Part shown: positions 1 through 5,622 of the stretch, in pieces
Layout of the letters: each line of letters starts with the position of its first letter
Position numbering within the stretch: the stretch's first letter is position 1
From: Chloroflexota bacterium
GTDB lineage: Bacteria > Chloroflexota > Limnocylindria > Limnocylindrales > CSP1-4
NCBI GenBank assembly: GCA_005881055.1
Contig: VBHW01000358.1
Coordinates: 1,490 to 7,354 of the forward strand
Direction of reading: 5' to 3'
DNA: 5,865 nucleotides
Position numbers and translations under genes: made by a program
Notes under the pieces: generated by a model
Database searches by the model: none
The model's input: the letters and a program-made list of their open reading frames with translations, nothing else
What the model was told of the DNA's origin: nothing

Positions 1-957
1 CTTGGGGACGCGTTCTACCTGCGCAACCGTGCGCTCGACATGCTCGAAGAGGCGCGCATCGAATCGGACGCCGAACGACGCGAGCGGCTCCTGACGTTCG
101 TGGTCGTGGGCGGCGGGTCGACCGGCGTCGAAGTCGCCGCCGAGCTCAAGGACCTCGTCGAGCTCGCCGCTCGGAGCTTCCACGACGTCCGCCTCGAGCC
201 CCGGGTCGTGCTCGTCCACGGCCGCCCGATCGTCCTCTCGGAGCTCGGCGATCGTCTCGGCCGGTACGCGACGAAGAAGCTGCGCGCCGCGGGCATCGAC
301 CTGCGGCTGGGTCGTCGCGTCGCCCGAGTCGAGATCGATCGGGTGGAACTCGATGACGGGACGACGATCCCGACGGCGACTGTCGTCAGCACGGTCGGCA
401 ACGCGCCGAATCCAGCCCTCGCATCGATCCCGGCCGCGCGAGATGGCCGCGGATGGCTGACGCCCGATGCGACCTTTGCCTTGCCCGGCGTGGAGGACAT
501 CTGGGCACTCGGCGATTGCGCGTCGATCATCGATCCCAGGACAGATCGGCCGATGCCCGCGACAGCCCAGCATGCGGTCCGCGAAGGGCCGCATGCCGCG
601 CGCAACGTCCTTGCCGCGCTCGACGGTCGACCGCAGACCCCGTTCGACTACGGGCAGCTGGGCATGCTCGTGTCGGTCGGTCGGTTCAAGGCAGTCGGCG
701 ACGTTCTCGGCATCAAGGTCAGCGGCCTGCTTGGCTGGTTCCTGTGGCGAAGCTATTACCTGCTCCGCCTGCCCACCCTCGACCGGAGGATCCGCGTCGC
801 CATCGACTGGACCCTCGACCTCCTCCTCAAGCACGACATCGTCGAGATCGGCGTCCGCCGGACGAGGGCACGGCCGGGCGAGTCACCGGGCGAGCTGGCG
901 GGTGAGCCCGTGTCGATCGGCGCGCGGCCCGAGACTCCCGACGAGCTGACCCTGTGA
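1..957 (+). CDS. ndh: Type II NADH dehydrogenase-like FAD/NAD(P) oxidoreductase, 5'-truncated by window edge
   Basis: Reading frame 1 is open from the first base to the TGA at 955-957, giving 318 residues with no start in the window; the ATG at 40 is internal. Family members are single-subunit flavoenzymes on the inner membrane face that pass electrons from NADH to quinone without pumping protons. Visible motifs are the NAD-binding beta-alpha-beta fingerprint FVVVGGGSTGVEVAAEL (about residues 33-49), the TVVSTVGNAPNP segment in the place of the family's TAG motif, and the FAD-binding DIWALGDCASI (GD at 171-172). PATAQHAVREGPHAARN follows, then a C-terminal region (about 215-285) with GQLGMLVSVGRFKAVGD and the aromatic SGLLGWFLWRSYYLL that anchors such proteins at the membrane. 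Family length is about 400-450, so roughly 100 N-terminal residues, including the first FAD GxGxxG, lie upstream. The last ~30 residues are a Pro/Glu/Arg-rich tail of low conservation. The substrate is inferred; another Ndh-like reductase cannot be excluded. Confidence 0.87.
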   Translation, partial: LGDAFYLRNRALDMLEEARIESDAERRERLLTFVVVGGGSTGVEVAAELKDLVELAARSFHDVRLEPRVVLVHGRPIVLSELGDRLGRYATKKLRAAGIDLRLGRRVARVEIDRVELDDGTTIPTATVVSTVGNAPNPALASIPAARDGRGWLTPDATFALPGVEDIWALGDCASIIDPRTDRPMPATAQHAVREGPHAARNVLAALDGRPQTPFDYGQLGMLVSVGRFKAVGDVLGIKVSGLLGWFLWRSYYLLRLPTLDRRIRVAIDWTLDLLLKHDIVEIGVRRTRARPGESPGELAGEPVSIGARPETPDELTL

Positions 958-966
958 GCTGGATCG

Positions 967-993
967 GCCCACGACCCTCTCAGCCCACGACCC
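967..993. repeat. 11-bp direct repeat in the convergent gap
   Basis: GCCCACGACCC occurs at 967-977 and again at 983-993, between the stop codons of the two convergent genes. I see no stable hairpin with a T-run here, so a factor-independent terminator is not evident in this 46-bp gap. The repeat is short and may be chance in GC-rich DNA. Confidence 0.35.
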
Positions 994-1003
994 GATCAGC
1001 CCG

Positions 1004-1507
1004 TCAGGCCTCGAACCGCCAGCGGGTCGCCCCGCCGGGCTCGGCCGCCAGTACCCCGAAGACCGTCCTCGGCTTGACCGCGTAGAGGTCCCACGGCGGA
1101 GGGCCGGCGCTCGGCGCGCTGTATTCGTGGGTGAAGGCGCCGTCCTTCACGGTGGCCGGCCAACCCTGGTCGCCGTAGCGCTTCGCGAGTCGCTGGAGCG
1201 TCTCGTCGTCGGTCACTCGTTCGGCCTCGCCCTCGACGACCAGGTCGATGCCGGTCAATGCGAACGCGATCGCGCAATGGGCGTTCTGGGCGACGTTCCG
1301 GCTCTTGCGTGTCCCGGCGCCGCTCACGAAGTAGACCCTGCCCTCATCCCATAGCGCGCCGACCCCGGCGACGTGCGGCCGGCCGTCGGGTCGCGTCGTG
1401 GCGAGGAAGGTGCGAGATTGCGGGTCGGTCGCCTCGAGCGCCTCGAGCGCCCGCGACCACGGGATCGGATCCAGGCCGTAGAGATCGGCGAGGTTCTTCT
1501 GGTCCAT
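1004..1507 (-). CDS. Pyridoxamine 5'-phosphate oxidase (PPOX) family split-barrel flavoprotein
   Basis: The protein has 167 residues. The PPOX/flavin-reductase-like split beta-barrel is recognisable from FLATTRPDGRPHVAGVGALW (about residues 33-52), the strand GRVYFVSGAGTRKSRNVAQN (about 55-74), and CAIAFALTGIDLVVEGEAERV. The C-terminal strand PRTVFGVLAAEPGGATRWRF has the TRWRF ending common in this family. Such proteins bind FMN, F420 or sometimes haem and act as cytoplasmic oxidoreductases; neither cofactor nor substrate can be fixed from sequence alone. The start at 1507 is chosen because AAGGAG lies 7 nt upstream and MDQKNLADLYG begins a typical family N-terminus. The frame stays open upstream to 1771, but that 88-residue extension has no domain-like sequence and would overlap the start of the divergent collagen-like gene. 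The gene is monocistronic in view: convergent with the Ndh-like gene (46-bp gap) and divergent from the collagen-like gene. Confidence 0.88.
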   Translation of the reverse strand: MDQKNLADLYGLDPIPWSRALEALEATDPQSRTFLATTRPDGRPHVAGVGALWDEGRVYFVSGAGTRKSRNVAQNAHCAIAFALTGIDLVVEGEAERVTDDETLQRLAKRYGDQGWPATVKDGAFTHEYSAPSAGPPPWDLYAVKPRTVFGVLAAEPGGATRWRFEA

Positions 1508-1514
1508 CGCGGTG

Positions 1515-1520
1515 CTCCTT
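1515..1520 (-). promoter_or_regulatory. Ribosome binding site of the PPOX-family gene
   Basis: AAGGAG on the minus strand with 7 nt to the ATG at 1507. This site decides the start over the longer open frame that runs upstream. Confidence 0.8.
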
Positions 1521-1601
1521 CGCGCGTTCTGTCGTCGTCGAATCAGACCACTGGGCCGCCCGATAGTCATCGGCCGAGGGTCGACCTGCCATTCCTCCCC
1601 G

Positions 1602-1632
1602 TTGGCATCTCCCGGCGGCTCTGAGGTGCCAA
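1602..1632. repeat. Inverted repeat TTGGCA-N19-TGCCAA, possible operator
   Basis: The arms TTGGCA (1602-1607) and TGCCAA (1627-1632) are perfect reverse complements separated by 19 nt. They sit between the divergent PPOX and collagen-like genes, where a regulator could control either. Six-base arms are short enough to be chance; no regulator is encoded in the window. Confidence 0.25.
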
Positions 1633-1753
1633 ACGTACGCCCACTCGATGGGCCTATCGGGTAATGGGTCGACGTCGGCGGTGGCGTGACCATAGGACCA
1701 CCGGGACTGGTCGTTTCGTCATACCCCACCAACTCATCCTCTCGACCGCCGGC

Positions 1754-1758
1754 GAGGA
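1754..1758 (+). promoter_or_regulatory. Ribosome binding site of the collagen-like gene
   Basis: GAGGA lies 4 nt before the ATG at 1763 (GAGG with a 5-nt spacer). Spacing is slightly short but acceptable. With the signal peptide that follows directly, it sets the start at 1763 and not at the in-frame ATG at 1664. Confidence 0.6.
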
Positions 1759-1762
1759 ACTG

Positions 1763-2719
1763 ATGTCTCATCTATCTCTGCCAGGCCTACTCCGCCACCG
1801 CCGGCTTCTGACGCTGGCAATGGTCTCGGCCCTGCTCGTCGGCTCTACCGGCGTGGCCGACGCGGCCTACACCTACTCGAACACGACGCGGATCTACGCC
1901 TGCGTCAACATCTACACGAGACTGGTCCGAATCGTGGTCCCACGGAACGGCCACCGGGCATGCAGGTCTTATGAGCGTCTCGTCTCGTGGGCCAAGGCGG
2001 GCGCGACCGGTGCCACTGGCCCGACGGGTCCCGCTGGCCCCCAGGGCCTCCAGGGCAATTCAGGACCCCAGGGTCCAGCCGGGCCTCAGGGTATCCAGGG
2101 CGATCCCGGATCGCAGGGTCCAGCCGGTCCAGCCGGTCCTCAGGGTCCCCAAGGCGATCCTGGACTGCAAGGCCCAGCCGGTCCTGCCGGCGGCCCTCAG
2201 GGTCCCCAAGGCGATCCTGGACTGCAAGGCCCGGCCGGTCCAGCAGGCCCGCAAGGTCTCCAGGGCGATCCCGGACCGCAGGGTCCGGCAGGGCCCGCCG
2301 GTCCCGCTGGGGCGGACGGCGCATCCGGTCTTCTCGGTCCCGCCGGCGCCACAGGCCCCGCTGGAGCCACAGGTCCCGCTGGAGCCACAGGTCCCGCCGG
2401 CGCCACAGGTCCCGCAGGAGCCACAGGTCCCGCTGGAGCCACAGGTCCCGCTGGAGCCACGGGCCCCGCTGGTCCCGCCGGTCCAGCTGGCATCACGAGC
2501 GCATCGACCGTCAAGAGCGCCTCGGCCGCGGCGTCCTGTGCGGTCGGCAGCACGATGCTCAGTGGTGGCGGCGTCGTCACGACGACGGATACCCCTGACA
2601 AGGTGCGGCTCATCGCCTCCTATCCGAGCGCGGCTCGCACGTGGACAGTCACAGGATCCGCGCTGGTTCTCAAGGGCAAGACCTGGTCGATCCGCGCCTA
2701 CGTGCTCTGCACGGCCTAG
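1763..2719 (+). CDS. Secreted collagen-like (Gly-X-Y repeat) protein with cysteine-paired end domains
   Basis: The protein has 318 residues. A basic N-terminus and hydrophobic core (RRLLTLAMVSALLVGSTG, about residues 13-30) form a signal peptide, with likely cleavage near ADA-AYTYS (34/35). Residues 35-79 are a small domain with Cys47 and Cys67 and the pattern IYACVN...RIV...C...E..VSWAK, which I recall preceding collagen-like repeats in actinobacterial surface proteins. Residues 80-245 are 55 Gly-X-Y triplets, rich in GPA, GPQ, GDP and GAT, broken once by an extra Gly. Residues 246-318 are a beta-rich domain with Cys259 and Cys316 and motifs SGGGVV, ASYPSAARTWTVTG and AYVLCTA. Bacterial collagens form trimeric triple helices without hydroxyproline; the end domains probably fold or cap the trimer, with disulfides after export. 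No LPXTG, lipobox or membrane anchor is seen, so it is secreted or loosely bound. A spore, sheath or adhesin role is possible but unproven. The upstream in-frame ATG (1664) would bury the signal peptide and is rejected. Confidence 0.88.
   Translation: MSHLSLPGLLRHRRLLTLAMVSALLVGSTGVADAAYTYSNTTRIYACVNIYTRLVRIVVPRNGHRACRSYERLVSWAKAGATGATGPTGPAGPQGLQGNSGPQGPAGPQGIQGDPGSQGPAGPAGPQGPQGDPGLQGPAGPAGGPQGPQGDPGLQGPAGPAGPQGLQGDPGPQGPAGPAGPAGADGASGLLGPAGATGPAGATGPAGATGPAGATGPAGATGPAGATGPAGATGPAGPAGPAGITSASTVKSASAAASCAVGSTMLSGGGVVTTTDTPDKVRLIASYPSAARTWTVTGSALVLKGKTWSIRAYVLCTA
2036..2299 (+). repeat. Tandem 54-bp (18-residue) collagen repeat, four full copies plus a shorter one
   Basis: The unit is GPQGxQGDPGxQGPAGPA. 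Copies lie at 2081-2134, 2135-2188, 2192-2245 and 2246-2299, preceded by a diverged 15-residue copy at 2036-2080 that has NS in place of DP. Copies 2 and 3 share an exact 38-nt run (2138-2175 and 2195-2232) and differ at few other sites. They are offset by 57 and not 54 bp, because an additional GGC codon lies between them at 2189-2191. Confidence 0.9.
2345..2470 (+). repeat. Seven tandem 18-bp units encoding GATGPA
   Basis: Seven units of consensus GGAGCCACAGGTCCCGCT lie head to tail, in frame, each encoding Gly-Ala-Thr-Gly-Pro-Ala. Differences are confined to synonymous third positions, and units at 2363, 2417 and 2435 match the consensus exactly. This points to recent expansion by slippage or unequal recombination within the collagen-like gene. 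It is likely to vary in copy number between strains and to be fragile in short-read assembly. Confidence 0.92.
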
Positions 2720-2743
2720 GGGGATCCTCCGTCGCGCAAGCGA

Positions 2744-2774
2744 TGACGCCCCCGTCCTGGTGACGGGGGCGTCA
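2744..2774. terminator. Perfect 13-bp hairpin between convergent genes, probable terminator
   Basis: TGACGCCCCCGTC (2744-2756), a 5-nt loop CTGGT, and GACGGGGGCGTCA (2762-2774) form a perfect, very GC-rich stem 24 nt past the collagen-like stop. The plus-strand tail is only GTGTGTTC, so there is no proper T-run; the minus strand also lacks one. It sits in the 121-bp gap between two converging genes, where it could end or insulate transcripts from both sides, including the long minus-strand operon. Termination without a U-tract would be weaker or need help; transcript-end protection is the alternative. Confidence 0.72.
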
Positions 2775-2840
2775 GTGTGTTCCCGTAGCCACGCGAACAC
2801 GATCGCGTTCTACGCGCCAGATCCGGATCCGGTGTCGTAA

Positions 2841-5105
2841 TCACGATCGAGCGCCGACGGCGGTCGGCTCCAGCCGCCGCCGGAGGTGTTCGCCCGTGAG
2901 CGAGCCTTCGGCGCGGAGGAGGGCCGACGGCGGGCCCTCGAAGATCACCCGCCCGCCGTCGTGGCCGGCTCCGGGGCCCAGGTCGATGACCCAGTCCGCC
3001 CGGGCGATGACGTCGAGGTTGTGCTCGATGACGATCACGGTCCTGCCTGACTCGACGAGTCGGTCGAGCAGGCCGATCAGGTTGTCGACGTCCTGCATGT
3101 GCAGCCCGGTCGTCGGCTCGTCGAGGACATAGACCTCGGTGTCGGACGACATCTCGATCGCGAGCTTCAGGCGCTGGCGCTCGCCGCCGGAGAGCGTGTC
3201 CAGTTCCTGGCCGAGCGAGACGTAGCCGATCCCCACGTCGGCCATGCGGTCGAGCATCACCTTGACCGGCTTCTCCGTGAAGAAGGCCCGCGCCTCCTCG
3301 ACCGACATCGCCAGGACCTCGACGATGTTCCGTCCGCGGAGGCGGTACTCCAGCACGTCGTCGGTGTAGCGACGGCCCTCGCACACCTCGCACACGCTGA
3401 CGACCTCCGCCATGAACCCAAGGCTCGTGTAGGTCTTGCCCAAGCCGTTGCAGTTCGGGCAAGCGCCCTCGGAGTTCGCGCTGAACAACGCGGGCTTGAC
3501 ACCGTTCGCCTTCGCGAATGCCGACCGGATCGGGTCGAGGATGCCGGTGTACGTTGCCGGATTCGAGCGGCGTGAGCCCCGGATCGCCGATTGATCGATG
3601 ACCGTGACCGAGGGATCGGTCCTGGGCAGACATCCGTGGATCAGCGAGCTCTTGCCGTCGACCGAGACGTCCTGCAGGTTATGCAGCCTCGCGTTCCGGA
3701 TCGGGATCACGCCGCGCGCCGACCGGGGCTGCAAATTGAGCTCCTGGCGGGCATCGAGATGGACGCCCGTGGCGGTGCCTGCCGCGATGAGGCCGTCGAC
3801 CGAACCCTGGTAGACGACGGTCCCGCCATGCGGACCTGCCCCAGGGCCCATGTCAACGACCTCGTCCGCGATACGGATGACCTCCGGATCGTGCTCGACG
3901 ACGAGGACCGTGTTGCCCTTGTCGCGCAGGCGCTGGAGCAGCGCGTTCGTCCGCTCGACGTCATGCGCGTGGAGGCCGATCGTCGGCTCATCGAAGACGT
4001 AGGTGACGTCGGTCAGCGGCGACCCGAGGTTCCGGATCATCCGCGTCCGCTGGGCCTCGCCGCCCGAGAGCGTCCCGGATGGCCGATCGAGGCTGAGGTA
4101 GCCGAGGCCCATCTCGACGAACGAGTCAAGGCTCTCCCCGAGTGCCGCGAGCATTGGCCCAACCGCTGGCTCGTCGAGGCCGCGTACCCACTCGATTCCG
4201 TCGATCTTCGACGACCGCGCTGCCTCGTTCAGCCGCGTGCCACCGCAGTCGGGGCACGAGCTGAACGTGACTGCTCGGTCCACGAACGCCCGGATGTGGG
4301 GCTGCATCGCGTCGATGTCCTTGGACAGCATCGACTTCTGGATCTTCGGGACCAGCCCCTCGTAGGTCAGGTTGATGCCGTTGATCCTGACCTTGGTCGG
4401 CTCCTTGTACAGAAAGTCCTGGAGCTCGGTCTCGGTGTAGTCGCAGATCGGCTTGTCCGGGTCGAAGAAGCCCGACTCGCTGAACATGCGGGTCGACCAG
4501 CCATCGGCGGTGAAGCCGGGGACACGGATCGCGCCCTGCGCGAGCGACCTGCTCTCGTCGTAGAGCTGTGCCAGGTCGATGGCCGTCGCGGTGCCCATGC
4601 CCTCGCAGCGCGGGCACATCCCGCCGGCGACGCTGAAGCTGCGGCTCACGGTCTGGCCGCGACCGCGATCGATCGCGATCGCTCCGGCACCGCTGACCGA
4701 CGGGATGTTGAACGAGTACGCCTGCGGCCCGCCGATGTGCGGCTTGCCGATCCGGCTGAACACCACGCGCAGCAACGCGTTGGCATCGGTGACGGTCCCG
4801 ACCGTGGACCGGACGTTAGCGCCCATCCGCTCCTGGTCGAGGATGATCGCCGTCGTCAGGCCTTCGAGGGAGTCGACGTCGGGCCGGGCGAGCGTCGGCA
4901 TGAAGCCCTGTACGAAGGCGCTGTACGTCTCGTTGATCAGCCGCTGCGACTCCGCGGCGATCGTGCTGAACACGAGTGAGCTCTTGCCCGACCCGGAAAC
5001 GCCGGTGAACACGGTCAGCCGGCGTTTCGGGATGTCGAGACTGATGTCGCGGAGGTTGTTCTCGCGGGCGCCTCTGACTTCGATCGCGCCCCAGTCGATG
5101 CCCAA
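2841..5105 (-). CDS. Short UvrA-like twin-ABC ATPase (no UvrB-binding domain; second Walker A deleted)
   Basis: The protein has 754 residues against ~940 for repair UvrA. NBD1 has Walker A GVSGSGKSS (35-43), signature LSGGE (346-350) and Walker B YVFDEP (369-374). NBD2 has DQSAIRGSRRSNPATYTG, signature LSGGE (638-642), Walker B VLDEP (660-664) and H-loop VIEHN. CxxC pairs lie at 164/167, 284/287, 549/552 and 572/575; the last two, 19 residues apart, form the family's C-terminal zinc module. Between RIGKPHIGG and MCPRC only a short linker replaces the UvrB-binding domain and first zinc finger, so classic excision repair with UvrB is unlikely. This fits the short UvrA-like group, which includes DrrC-type proteins linked to tolerance of DNA-binding drugs. 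Oddly, NBD2 reads NLQDVSVD-GKSSL: relative to NBD1, 15 residues including most of Walker A are missing at 3656/3657. The start is a TTG 4 nt after the upstream TGA with no good ribosome site, suggesting translational coupling. Automated annotation would probably say excinuclease subunit UvrA. Confidence 0.9.
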   Translation of the reverse strand: MGIDWGAIEVRGARENNLRDISLDIPKRRLTVFTGVSGSGKSSLVFSTIAAESQRLINETYSAFVQGFMPTLARPDVDSLEGLTTAIILDQERMGANVRSTVGTVTDANALLRVVFSRIGKPHIGGPQAYSFNIPSVSGAGAIAIDRGRGQTVSRSFSVAGGMCPRCEGMGTATAIDLAQLYDESRSLAQGAIRVPGFTADGWSTRMFSESGFFDPDKPICDYTETELQDFLYKEPTKVRINGINLTYEGLVPKIQKSMLSKDIDAMQPHIRAFVDRAVTFSSCPDCGGTRLNEAARSSKIDGIEWVRGLDEPAVGPMLAALGESLDSFVEMGLGYLSLDRPSGTLSGGEAQRTRMIRNLGSPLTDVTYVFDEPTIGLHAHDVERTNALLQRLRDKGNTVLVVEHDPEVIRIADEVVDMGPGAGPHGGTVVYQGSVDGLIAAGTATGVHLDARQELNLQPRSARGVIPIRNARLHNLQDVSVDGKSSLIHGCLPRTDPSVTVIDQSAIRGSRRSNPATYTGILDPIRSAFAKANGVKPALFSANSEGACPNCNGLGKTYTSLGFMAEVVSVCEVCEGRRYTDDVLEYRLRGRNIVEVLAMSVEEARAFFTEKPVKVMLDRMADVGIGYVSLGQELDTLSGGERQRLKLAIEMSSDTEVYVLDEPTTGLHMQDVDNLIGLLDRLVESGRTVIVIEHNLDVIARADWVIDLGPGAGHDGGRVIFEGPPSALLRAEGSLTGEHLRRRLEPTAVGARS

Positions 5106-5109
5106 GGGC

Positions 5110-5592
5110 TCAGCCCGCGGCTTTCTTGATGAGGCCGGCGATCCGCTTCTCGACGGCCGGGGTCAGCTTGACGACCGCGAACTCGGTCGGCCACATCTCG
5201 CCGTCGTCGAGCCTCGCGTCGGGCTGGAAGCCGACCGTGGAGTACCGGACCCGGAACTTCGACTTCGGCTTGAAGAAGGCGATGACCTTGCCGTTCTTGC
5301 CCTCGGTTGCGTAGGCCGGCATGCCGTAGTACGTCTTGGCAACGAGGGCGGGAACGGCCTCGGTCACGATGTTGTGAATTCGCTCGCCCATCGCACGGTT
5401 ATCGGTGGGCATCTTCGCGAGGCTCTCCCGGAGGTCCCGCAGGCCTTCCGCCCGCTCTTCCTGCGGGCTGCGGCCGGACGCGGCCTTCCGCTCGCGGGCC
5501 GTCGCCGCCACCGCGGCGCGCTCTGCCTCGCTGAAGACCCTGTCCTCGTCGCGGTTGTCGTACTTGCTCTTCGTGGGTGCCTTGGTCGGCAT
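5110..5592 (-). CDS. DUF1801 domain protein (YdhG/Fra-like fold)
   Basis: The protein has 160 residues. Residues ~55-158 form a DUF1801 domain, recognisable from ALVAKTYYGMPAYATEGKNG, the strand KVIAFFKPKSKFRVRYSTVGF, the LDDGEMWPTEFAVVKLT motif and the basic end RIAGLIKKAAG. The first ~55 residues are highly charged (Lys/Arg/Glu) and probably partly helical or disordered. Bacillus Fra/YdhG, of the same fold, is described as a frataxin-like iron chaperone; most members are uncharacterised, so iron handling here is only a possibility. The protein is cytoplasmic, with no signal peptide or membrane segment. The ATG at 5592 is supported by AAAGGAG 9 nt upstream. The gene starts 30 nt after the VOC-family stop and ends 4 nt before the UvrA-like start, so it is the middle gene of a probable three-gene operon and may couple translation into the ATPase gene. 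Confidence 0.88.
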   Translation of the reverse strand: MPTKAPTKSKYDNRDEDRVFSEAERAAVAATARERKAASGRSPQEERAEGLRDLRESLAKMPTDNRAMGERIHNIVTEAVPALVAKTYYGMPAYATEGKNGKVIAFFKPKSKFRVRYSTVGFQPDARLDDGEMWPTEFAVVKLTPAVEKRIAGLIKKAAG

Positions 5593-5601
5593 CTCAGGGT
5601 G

Positions 5602-5608
5602 CTCCTTT
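5602..5608 (-). promoter_or_regulatory. Ribosome binding site of the DUF1801 gene
   Basis: AAAGGAG on the minus strand with a 9-nt spacer to the ATG at 5592. It lies inside the 30-nt gap after the VOC gene. This gap is too small for a full promoter, which supports co-transcription. Confidence 0.75.
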
Positions 5609-5622
5609 CGGGTGGGTGTGGC

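Larger units (their letters stand above)
1508..1762. promoter_or_regulatory. Divergent intergenic region holding the promoters of two genes
   Basis: This 255-bp stretch separates the minus-strand PPOX gene from the plus-strand collagen-like gene, so both promoters should lie here. I could not assign convincing -35/-10 hexamers. It is somewhat less GC-rich than its flanks and holds several short inverted repeats: CCGAT-AGTC-ATCGG at 1560-1573, TTGGCA/TGCCAA at 1602-1632, and GCCCA-CTCGA-TGGGC at 1639-1653. No small gene or RNA is evident. Confidence 0.5.

Noticed and set aside
1508..1771. N-terminal extension of the PPOX-family frame up to 1771
   Set aside because: The extension has no domain-like sequence and would overlap the divergent gene start, whereas an internal ATG at 1507 has AAGGAG at ideal spacing.
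2036..2470. Possible CRISPR array or mobile-element repeats
   Set aside because: The repeats are directly adjacent without unique spacers, are multiples of three, and encode Gly-X-Y triplets in frame, so they are protein-coding tandem repeats.
1971..2840. Other open frames on both strands through the collagen repeats, including an antisense one with GPVAPA repeats
   Set aside because: Repeats whose unit is a multiple of three, rich in GGN-CCN codons, leave all frames open and give repetitive products on both strands. Only the frame with signal peptide, ribosome site and cysteine end domains is credible.
2716..3633. 305-codon minus-strand frame overlapping the 3' half of the UvrA-like gene
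   Set aside because: Same strand but another frame. It reads as Arg/Pro/Gly-rich sequence without motifs, so it is a shadow frame. It also crosses the terminator hairpin.
3601..3680. Frameshift or pseudogene explanation for the broken second P-loop
   Set aside because: The frame is continuous across the junction and the rest of the second ABC half is well conserved, so this is an in-frame loss and not a frameshifted pseudogene. A sequence-collapse artefact remains possible.
3591..4979. 462-codon open frame on the plus strand, antisense to the UvrA-like gene
   Set aside because: It is opposite a clearly conserved ATPase with motifs throughout. Long antisense frames are expected in GC-rich coding DNA, and its translation is low-complexity Arg/Asp/Ala-rich with no recognisable domain.
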